This document shows positions 6,641 to 14,300 of a stretch of 19,537 bases of DNA, in pieces. This DNA comes from Myxococcota bacterium (GTDB lineage Bacteria > Myxococcota_C > UBA6777). Under the pieces are notes generated by a model. It ran no database searches. It saw only the letters and a list, made by a program, of their open reading frames with translations, and was not told where the DNA came from. The stretch is from positions 1-19,537 of the forward strand of contig JAKLKB010000130.1 of the NCBI GenBank assembly GCA_023150835.1, read 5' to 3'. A program made the position numbers and the translations under genes. Position 1 is the stretch's first letter. The number at the start of each line of letters is the position of its first letter.

Positions 6641-7987
6641 TCAGATCTTCCTATCTTTGTGAAATCGCAGCGGCTGACCTGCTGCATGGGGATGAAGCTG
6701 TCCATCGTGCCACGCCAAATGCCCCGATACAAGGGTACTATCGACTCGTGCAGGGAAAGTATGTCCCAAAAATGGCGACCACCCACAGCGATACGCCAAA
6801 GACTCCTCTGTCACTTGCGTTGGGGCGTGCGGGTCCACCAAGACAAGATCCGCCCAGTACCCCTCGCGAATATAACCGCGATCTTCGAGGCCAAAGATCG
6901 TCGCCACGTTATGACTGGTCTTTTGCACAACTTCCTCGATCGAAAGCCTGTGGTGATGGACGTGTTCGAGCAAAGAAAGCAAGCTATGTTGCACCAACGG
7001 CAGACCTGACGGCGCTTTTCGATAGGGCTGGGCTTTTTCTTCGCGGGTGTGCGGGGCGTGATCGGTGGCGATCACATCGATCACACCGTCGCGCAGCGCC
7101 TGCAAGATAGCATCCCGATCTTGCGCTCGTTTGATCGCAGGATTGCACTTGATCCATGTCCCAAGCCTCGGATAATCAGCATCGCAAAAGAACAAATGAT
7201 GCACGCACGCTTCCGCTGTGATGCGTTTTTGCGCCACAGGAGCATCCGAGAAAAGCCCCAACTCGCGGGCCGTACTGATGTGCAAAACGTGCAGGCGTGT
7301 TCCGTGTCGCTTCGCCAAGGCAACGGCCAGCGAAGACGAAGCATAACAAGCCTCTTCGCTTCGGATCATCGGGTGCATGGAGATCGGGATCTGCTCTCCA
7401 TAACGCGCCAACGCAGCCTGTTCGTTGTCTTGGATGATGGGCGTGTCTTCGCAATGCGTCGCCACAAGCGTCGGAGCATGGGCAAAGATCCCCTCCAAGA
7501 TCACCTCTTGATCGACGAGCATATTCCCTGTCGAAGATCCCATAAAGACCTTGATCCCGCAGATCTCGTTGGGATCGGCGCGTTTGATCTGTTCGAGGTT
7601 GTCATTGGTCGCGCCAAGATAAAAGCTGTAATTGGCGAAGGATCGGCCTTTTGCACGCGCCAGCTTGTCTTGTAGAGCGCTGCGATCGGTCGTGGTCGGG
7701 ATGCAGTTCGGCATCTCCATATAACTTGTCACACCGCCGATCACCGCTGCGCGAGATTCACTTTGGATATCGCCCTTGTGCGTCAGTCCGGGCTCGCGAA
7801 AATGGACTTGATCGTCGATCAACCCCGGCAACAACCAACGCCCCCTGCCCTCGATCACCACATCTGCGTTCGCAACATCCGCGATCGCCCCGATCTGCTT
7901 GATCCGACCGGCCTCGATCCACAGATCCCCTTGTGTCTGTTGCCCTTCGTTGATCACGCAAACATCGCGTATCCATATCCTAGACAT
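6641..7987 (-). CDS. pyrC: Dihydroorotase, Bacteroidetes-type subfamily
   Basis: Zinc amidohydrolase that interconverts N-carbamoyl-aspartate and dihydroorotate, the third step of de novo pyrimidine synthesis, in the cytosol. It has 448 aa, normal for the family. Visible motifs: LLPGLIDDQVHFREPG (52-67), EMPN (91-94), GIKVFMGSSTGN (144-155) with the likely carboxylated Lys K146, ATHCED (176-181, H178), LHVLHIS (232-238, H236), ATDHAPH (307-313, metal Asp D309) and APSGLPLVQH (325-334). The first His of the usual HxH pair is Gln60, while H62 is kept; this DDQVHFREPG form is typical of the subfamily I remember from Bacteroidetes, so it is not read as decay. The ATG at 7987 has AGGA 10 nt upstream. 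The gene is single, not in a pyr operon, and divergent from the kinase at 8103. Confidence 0.95.
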   Translation of the reverse strand: MSRIWIRDVCVINEGQQTQGDLWIEAGRIKQIGAIADVANADVVIEGRGRWLLPGLIDDQVHFREPGLTHKGDIQSESRAAVIGGVTSYMEMPNCIPTTTDRSALQDKLARAKGRSFANYSFYLGATNDNLEQIKRADPNEICGIKVFMGSSTGNMLVDQEVILEGIFAHAPTLVATHCEDTPIIQDNEQAALARYGEQIPISMHPMIRSEEACYASSSLAVALAKRHGTRLHVLHISTARELGLFSDAPVAQKRITAEACVHHLFFCDADYPRLGTWIKCNPAIKRAQDRDAILQALRDGVIDVIATDHAPHTREEKAQPYRKAPSGLPLVQHSLLSLLEHVHHHRLSIEEVVQKTSHNVATIFGLEDRGYIREGYWADLVLVDPHAPTQVTEESLAYRCGWSPFLGHTFPARVDSTLVSGHLAWHDGQLHPHAAGQPLRFHKDRKI

Positions 7988-8040
7988 CTTGTGTTTTTCC
8001 TTGTATGTTTGGGCTTTCTGTACACTTCTCGCGGTGCGTG

Positions 8041-8092
8041 TTTGTTGTTCGGGCCAGATGCCCCCTCGCATGGCGCGAAAGCGCAACAAAGG
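8041..8092 (+). promoter_or_regulatory. Possible structured leader (three-way junction) before the second kinase
   Basis: An outer stem TTTGTT (8041-8046) pairs with AACAAA (8085-8090). It encloses hairpin GGGC-CAGAT-GCCC (8051-8063) and hairpin GCGC-GAAA-GCGC (8073-8084), the latter capped by a GNRA tetraloop. The 3' strand of the outer stem overlaps the ribosome site AAGG (8089-8092), so folding could limit translation. The start site is unknown (a weak TACACT box at 8021-8026 is possible), and a short GC-rich stretch can form such pairs by chance. Confidence 0.25.
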
Positions 8093-8102
8093 TATATTCT
8101 GC

Positions 8103-10556
8103 ATGGACGTCAGGCTACAAGAACGCTTGATCACGTCAGGTTTGCTTTCGCAAGACCAACTCAACCAAGCCATCCAACAAAACCAACAACAAGGCGGTAG
8201 CTTACGCGAAGCCCTTGTGGGCTTAGGCTATCTTTCCGATACCCTGATCCAACGCATCCAAGCCGAGATGTTGGGGAAAAAATTCTACACGCTCGAAGAG
8301 CTTTTGGGACTCAACATCTCCACCGAGCCGATGCAGCGGATATCCTACACACAAGCCCTCGAATGGATGGTCCTTCCGCATGGAGACGAACACAGCCACA
8401 CATTAGAACTGATCTGTGCATCGCCCCCTACCCTCGAACAACAACGACTGATGACCCAGATCTGCAACGCGGCCCTTGGCGGTGTAGCCTTGGCCTCTCA
8501 CGCAGCCCTACAAAAAGCCATCCGCTACCACTATGGGCGTTTTATGCTCGAAGCGTTGGGAAAAAACGAAAGCGATCTCCCCAGCGCTGAACCGACCACG
8601 CCCCAAACATCAGCCTCTGCCCAAAAACTATCTTCCACACAAAGCCAGATCTTGTTGCGACAAGAAGCGCTCTGTCCCGCATGTCAGTATCCTTACGAAC
8701 GAGGTATGCGCCATTGTATGCAGTGCGGTTGCGATCTCGATACAGGTCGAACCGATCCGTTGATCGGCGAAGTCGTTGGAAAACGCTGGCGATTGTTGCG
8801 CCAACTTGGCGAAGGCGGCATGGGCCTTGTTTACCAAGGCCAAGAACTCGACACCAAGGAACTTTGCGCGATCAAATTCCTGCGCTCCCACGCAGAACGC
8901 GCCCCCGAAGAAAAAGAGATCAAACGCTTTGAAAAAGAGGCCCAGATCCTCAGCGATCTGCACCATCCTCACATCCTACAGTTGCGGGCCTATGGAGTCA
9001 GCCGCAGCTTGGGCTTCTACCTCGTCACCGAATTTTTGGATGGCCTCAGCCTCGATCGCTACGCCGAAAAACACGCGCCGTACATCCCCTTTATGCGGGT
9101 CTGTCAGATCCTTTGCCAAGTTTGCGAAGCGATGGATTTTGCCCATCAACAGGGCGTGATCCACCGTGATATCAAACCCGAAAACATCTTTATGACCCAC
9201 GACGAACAAGGCAACGAATGGGTCAAGATCATCGACTTTGGGATCGCCCATAAACAAAAACCGCACGAAGCGCGCCTAACATCGACAGGCATGATGATCG
9301 GAACCCCCCGCTACATCGCCCCCGAACAAATCCTCGGAAAAGAAGTCGGCACTGCCGCCGATATCTACGCCCTCTCCGTGATCTTGTTTGAACTGCTCAC
9401 GTTCAAAGACTTGTTCGTTGCAGACAACGTGTACGAATACTTGATGCGTCACGTCTACGCCGAACCTCCGCGACTTCAAGACCTCTGCCCTGAACGCCAT
9501 TACCCTCGCGAACTACAAGCCTTGGTCGATGATGGACTGGCCAAAAAGCCCGAACATCGGCCTGCATCCATGAATCTATTTCGAGAGCGGCTGCTTCGCG
9601 TTGCCGCGCTGCCTTGGGCACGTCAAGAAAAAGAGACAGGTGGCTTTCTACGACCCGGGTTTGATGTCCTCCGCCTAAGCGAGGAGATCGCACAACTCCC
9701 CACCAGCCTCTCCATCCATCCCCCTCCAACGTACGCCAGCCAAGCTCCCTCCTTGGCTTTTGCCCCCACAGATGCTGCACTCGACGCTGTCCGCCGCCCC
9801 CTCCTCTCCTCAAACGCCCCAAGCGCCAAACCCGCTCAAGCATGGCCCCATCACCTCGATCCACCCGATATATGGGTCGATGATGAACCCTCTTCCTCCA
9901 AACTCACCGAACTTAGCGCGGCCCTCGATAAACATTACGGTGGAACCGCCACTTCCCCTGCATCTTCCAAATCCCATCCTGCCAACCCCAAACCACAAGC
10001 CGCGAAACCACACCTCCCTTCGTCTAAACCAGCGCCGCCCTCCGAGGAACGACGCCTTCCATCCAACGAACCCACGTCCGTCAAAGAACAGGCCCTCCCC
10101 CGCCCTGTGCGTGCAAGCACACCGCGCTCCCAAGCCCTCTGGACTTCCGAACAGACACAACGCAAAGGCATCGGTCGTTGGCTGTTTTTGCTTCTTCTGC
10201 TGCTTTGCTTCGGTGCCGCCGCCTTCGTTTATTTCTTTCCGCAACAAGCCAACCTTCTTTGGCTGCGCCTGCGGCTCTACACCACAGGCGCGGACGCCCT
10301 CGAAAAACAATTCCCCAAACGCAAAAAAAGAACACGACCTCCCCAACAACAACAATCCAAACCGCCCAACCCACCGCTAAAACGGAACACCGACACGACC
10401 CCAGAAGATCCACCCGACCCTCCGCCTCGATCCAGAACACCACCCACCCGGCGCAAAGCCCAACCCACCCGGCGCAAAGCTCAACCCACTCGGCGCAAAA
10501 GAAAGAAGAAAAAAGTCCCCGTGAAACCCCGCCCGCCAGAACCCGAAGACGATTAA
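8103..10556 (+). CDS. Ser/Thr protein kinase with MshEN-like N-terminus, zinc ribbon and membrane-anchored basic tail
   Basis: Hanks-type Ser/Thr kinase of 817 aa. Residues 1-140 resemble the MshEN/T2SSE N-terminal domain (LLSQDQLNQAI, SLREALVGLGYLSDTLI, then an ELLGLN segment), a module that in type II secretion and type IV pilus ATPases can bind cyclic di-GMP. A zinc ribbon follows (C191, C194, C205, C208). The kinase spans about 228-500: GEGGMG (236-241), K258, E279, HRD (354-356) with N361, DFG (378-380) and APE (406-408), so it should be active. Residues 520-690 are a Pro/Ser-rich linker, 693-711 a single membrane helix, and the tail is Lys/Arg/Pro-rich with three 7-residue repeats. The N-terminal kinase is expected in the cytosol and the tail across the membrane. 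The ATG at 8103 has AAGG 10 nt upstream; ATGs at 8058 and 8070 are possible. Substrate unknown. Confidence 0.93.
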   Translation: MDVRLQERLITSGLLSQDQLNQAIQQNQQQGGSLREALVGLGYLSDTLIQRIQAEMLGKKFYTLEELLGLNISTEPMQRISYTQALEWMVLPHGDEHSHTLELICASPPTLEQQRLMTQICNAALGGVALASHAALQKAIRYHYGRFMLEALGKNESDLPSAEPTTPQTSASAQKLSSTQSQILLRQEALCPACQYPYERGMRHCMQCGCDLDTGRTDPLIGEVVGKRWRLLRQLGEGGMGLVYQGQELDTKELCAIKFLRSHAERAPEEKEIKRFEKEAQILSDLHHPHILQLRAYGVSRSLGFYLVTEFLDGLSLDRYAEKHAPYIPFMRVCQILCQVCEAMDFAHQQGVIHRDIKPENIFMTHDEQGNEWVKIIDFGIAHKQKPHEARLTSTGMMIGTPRYIAPEQILGKEVGTAADIYALSVILFELLTFKDLFVADNVYEYLMRHVYAEPPRLQDLCPERHYPRELQALVDDGLAKKPEHRPASMNLFRERLLRVAALPWARQEKETGGFLRPGFDVLRLSEEIAQLPTSLSIHPPPTYASQAPSLAFAPTDAALDAVRRPLLSSNAPSAKPAQAWPHHLDPPDIWVDDEPSSSKLTELSAALDKHYGGTATSPASSKSHPANPKPQAAKPHLPSSKPAPPSEERRLPSNEPTSVKEQALPRPVRASTPRSQALWTSEQTQRKGIGRWLFLLLLLLCFGAAAFVYFFPQQANLLWLRLRLYTTGADALEKQFPKRKKRTRPPQQQQSKPPNPPLKRNTDTTPEDPPDPPPRSRTPPTRRKAQPTRRKAQPTRRKRKKKKVPVKPRPPEPEDD
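10443..10505 (+). repeat. Three 21-nt tandem repeats in the kinase tail
   Basis: Three in-frame copies of a 21-nt unit encoding PTRRKAQ, PTRRKAQ and PTRRKRK. The first two differ by one base; the third diverges at its end. Unit length is a multiple of three, so copy-number change would keep the frame and alter the number of basic blocks in the tail. Confidence 0.85.
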
Positions 10557-10557
10557 A

Positions 10558-11025
10558 TCAGCTCGGGGGGAGGGAGACTGCACGCGAAACCGCCCATTTC
10601 GCTGCATAATTTTTGTACGCATCCGTCTCAAAATACCGAAACGGTCGGCCTTTGTGCAAGCAAACGAACTTGATCAAACAAGTGATCACTTCTTGCTGCT
10701 CTTCGCTGCGAAGATTAAACACACAAGCCTTTGTTTCTACCAAGATCGAAGATTTCCCGATCCCTTGTGTCCGACAATAGATCTGCACCGAATCGCCGAT
10801 ATGAACGGGTGTGACAAAGACGATGTTGTCGACGCTGACCGTCACGATGTTGTCGTAGCCGATGGCCTCGATCACATAAAGCGCCGAGCTTTCATCCAGC
10901 CACGAAAGCATCACACCACCAAAGAGATTTCCAAACGCATTGAGATCACGCGACATCACAAGATGCCGATTCACCAAACGATACCCTTCACGTCGCAGGG
11001 CTTCTTCTGAATATTCGGTATGCAT
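10558..11025 (-). CDS. Acyl-CoA thioesterase, hotdog fold (YciA/BACH type)
   Basis: Small cytosolic hotdog protein of 155 aa that hydrolyses acyl-CoA thioesters. Motifs match the YciA/acyl-CoA hydrolase group: RLVNRHLVM (16-24), DLNAFGNLFGGVMLSWLDE (27-45) with the helix Asp D44 that is catalytic in this family, VDNIVFVTPVHIGDSVQIYC (65-84) and FVCLHKGRP (120-128). Chain-length preference cannot be told. ATG at 11025 is chosen (AAGG about 10 nt upstream); an in-frame ATG at 11061 adds 12 residues but lacks a ribosome site. Its stop codon is separated from the stop of the convergent kinase gene by a single nucleotide, with no terminator between them. Confidence 0.9.
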   Translation of the reverse strand: MHTEYSEEALRREGYRLVNRHLVMSRDLNAFGNLFGGVMLSWLDESSALYVIEAIGYDNIVTVSVDNIVFVTPVHIGDSVQIYCRTQGIGKSSILVETKACVFNLRSEEQQEVITCLIKFVCLHKGRPFRYFETDAYKNYAAKWAVSRAVSLPPS

Positions 11026-11300
11026 CGCAGTCCAGCCTTCTTTGTTCGAGAAGCAAAGCATTTAGAACAGAAACATCCAACAAGACGCCCTTGATGCGGG
11101 GTTTTGCTGCGGCCCAAAGAGCTTGGAGCATGGGGTAGCATCGTTTGTGGTTGGGCGCAAGAAGCCCGCTGTAGGGTTTGCATTGACGTGCTTTGTCTGC
11201 GTATGCTAGTGCAAAAACGTTGCGTGGTGCGGGTAAAAGATCACGCATGCAAGGCCATTGAAGCGTCGAAGGCGCGAAGAACAAGGGAGCAAAAGAGCCG
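11026..11300. other. Divergent spacer between thioesterase and glutamate synthase
   Basis: The 275 nt between two divergent starts must hold promoters for both. TTGACG at about 11184 and a TATGCT-like box follow each other at too short a spacing (13 nt) to be called a promoter with confidence. The ribosome site of the glutamate synthase is GGGAG about 11 nt before its ATG. A minus-strand frame across 10988-11284 (98 codons) matches no family I know and is not called. Confidence 0.4.
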
Positions 11301-14300
11301 ATGCTGGATTGGAATCGAGAACGTTCGTCGTGTGGGGTGGGATTTTTGGCGAGCTTGCGAGGCGTGTGGAGCCACGAGCATCTGCGTCATGGGCTTCATG
11401 CGTTGCGCTGTGTGGAGCATCGGGGAGCTTGTGGAGCGGATCAACAAACAGGCGATGGGGCGGGGATCATGACGGATATCCCGTACAAACTGTTTGGTTT
11501 GTCCGAAGGAGAGATCGCGGTTGCGATGTTGTTTTTGCCCTCTGATTCGGGGCGTCGCCATACAGCCCAACATATCTTTGAAGACACCTTTGGCTTTTTG
11601 GGCCTCGAAGTCCTGCGTTATCGGGATGTACCTGTGGATCCGTCCGTGTTGGGAGCGGACGCCCGAACCAAGATGCCCTTGATCCGACAAGCGTTTATCC
11701 GCCGCCCCGTGCATTGCCGCACGGCTTACAGCTTTGACAAGCTGCTTTACACGGCCAAGCGCACCACCCGCCTCAAAGAACATGAGCGCGGGATCAAAGA
11801 AGACTTTTTCTTTTCGTCGCTCTCCGCCAAAACCATCGTATACAAGGCGCTCGTGCGTTCGGAAGCCCTCGACCGTTTTTACTTGGATCTGCAAGAACCT
11901 TCGTACACGACGCGCTTTGCGTTGTTTCATCGGCGTTTCAGTACCAATACTTCGTCCTCATGGGACAAAGTACAACCGTTCCGTTTGATCGGACACAACG
12001 GCGAGATCAACACCATCGCGGGCAACCGCGCATGGGGTCGAGCGCGAGAGATGTCGCTCGAAGCACAGACAGGGGAGTTGTTGACGCCCGAAGCGATCAG
12101 CGATTCAGGAAGCCTCAACGAGATGGTCGAAGCCCTGCGTTACCGCAGCGGGGTTCCACACGTCGAGGATATCTTGGCGTTGATGATCCCTCCAGCCGAC
12201 CAAAACAACGAGTTTTACAAGTTTTGGAGCCGAGCAATGGAGCCGTGGGATGGGCCAGCCTTTTTGACTTTCTCGGAAGGTCGGCATGTTGGGGCTCGGT
12301 TGGACCGAAACGGTTTTCGTCCATGCCGATGGGTCCGCACAAAAGAACACTTCTTCCTTGCTTCGGAGGCGGGAGTCTTTGAGGTGGACGAACGAGAGGC
12401 GCTCTCGAAAGGCACTCTTGCAGCGGGGCGCGGTGTCGTGGTCGATCTGGAAAATGGCGCGGTGATGTTTCGTGATCCAAGCCAATCGATCGAGCATCGC
12501 GCCGCCCATTACGACGCTCGGCTTGTCCCGTTGCCCCACAGCGGATCCTTGGGCGAAGTCGCTCCATCGACGTTGGATCTGCCGACAGATTCGCCGTTTG
12601 TGGCGGTATCGTTGTTTGAAGAACCCACAGGCGAAGCCTTACAAGCCTCGATGCTTTCCATGCGCAGCCATCTCCAAGCCCAGCACTTTTCGCCCGAGGC
12701 ATCGGCCTCTCAGATCAGCAAAGCAGGACTCTTTCTTTACAACGAAGAAGATATCCGCGTGATCTTGGGACCGATGGTCGAGTCAGGCAAAGAGCCGATC
12801 GGCTCGATGGGAGATACCGCAAGGATGGCGATCCTCTCGAATGAACCGCGATCTTTGTTTGATTACTTCTATCAAAATTTTTCGCAAGTGACCAATCCAC
12901 CGCTCGATTATATCCGCGAAGCGATGGTCACGGATCTTCGGGTGTATCTCGGTCGAAAGCCCAACCTGTTCCAGCCCAAAGAGTTGATCCCGCCTGCACC
13001 TGCTTTTGCGCTAGAAAGCCCTGTGATGTCGCTCGAACAGATCAATGCGCTGGCTTCTTTGTTGGGCCGCGAACTGCCCGAAACGCGGCTTGCTCCGCAC
13101 GCATTGGAGATGACCTTTTTGCGTGAGCATGGTGCGGTGGGGATGAAGGAGCGCTTGCGCGCCCTTGGAGAAGAAGCGGTGTTGGCGGCGAGGCGGGGTT
13201 ATTCGATCTTGATCTTGACCGATCGTGGAGCGGATGCGGAACACTTGCCGATCCCGAGCCTGTTGGCGTTGCGGGCCGTGTTGTACGCCTTGGGCGAAGC
13301 AGGGCTGCGACTGCGCGTCTCGCTGGTGGTGGACAGCGGAGAGATCCGAGGAACCCATCATGTCGCGGCGTTGGTCAGTTTCGGAGCAACAGCGGTTTGC
13401 CCGTACCTTGCGCTGTCTTTGGCGCGAGACGGCATGGGGATGCGCCATCTTCCCGAAGAGGCCGACACACGCGAAGAGCATTTGCGTCATGCCCTTGAGA
13501 TGGGGCTGATGAAAGTCATGGCAAAGTGCGGGATCTCGGTGGTACGCAGTTATCAAGGCTCGATGTTGATGACTCCCTTGGGTCTAGGGGCCACGCTGCT
13601 CAAAGATTACTTCGATGCGATGCCGTCTTTGATTGGAGGGATCGAGCTGGAGGATATCGCACGAGGCATCCTTGCTCGTGCCGCCGAATGGTCCGAAGAA
13701 GGAGACAAATGGACCCCCCCCAAGCTGTACCTCTACAAAGAACACAATCGCGGTCAAACAGGCGAGAAACATTCGATGACCAACACGCGCTCCAAGCTAC
13801 TGCACCAGATCGCACGCCATGAAGGCGATGTGATGGAGAAGATGGAGACTTATCAAGAATATCTCGCGATCGGTGAGGCCGACGCTCCCGTCAACTTGCG
13901 ACACCTTATCAAGATCCGTCCCACAGGCCCAAGCATCCCCCTCGAAGAAGTCGAGCCTTGGCGAGCGATCACGCGACGCATGGGATCAGGGGCGATGTCT
14001 TTTGGGGCGATCAGTGCGGAGTCTCAGCGCGATATCATCTTGGCCATGCGCGAGGTTGGTGGTCGTAGCAACAGCGGCGAAGGCGGCGAAAATCCGTTCT
14101 ACTTTACAGAAGGGATCACCGCGAGCGCCAAGCAAGTCGCCTCGGCACGTTTTGGCGTTACTGCCGAGTACCTTGTGTCGGGCGAAGAGATCCAGATCAA
14201 GATCTGCCAAGGAGCCAAACCGGGCGAAGGAGGCCAACTGATGGGCCTCAAGGTGACGCCTGATATCGCTCGCGCTCGTTATGCCCCCGAAGGAGTCGAC

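Noticed and set aside
6641-7987. Loss of the first metal His in dihydroorotase as a sign of an inactive homologue
   Set aside because: The Gln is part of a conserved DDQVHFREPG motif in a recognised subfamily and all other ligands are present.
10988-11284. A 98-codon minus-strand frame upstream of the thioesterase
   Set aside because: It overlaps the thioesterase start in another frame, and its translation is unrecognised.
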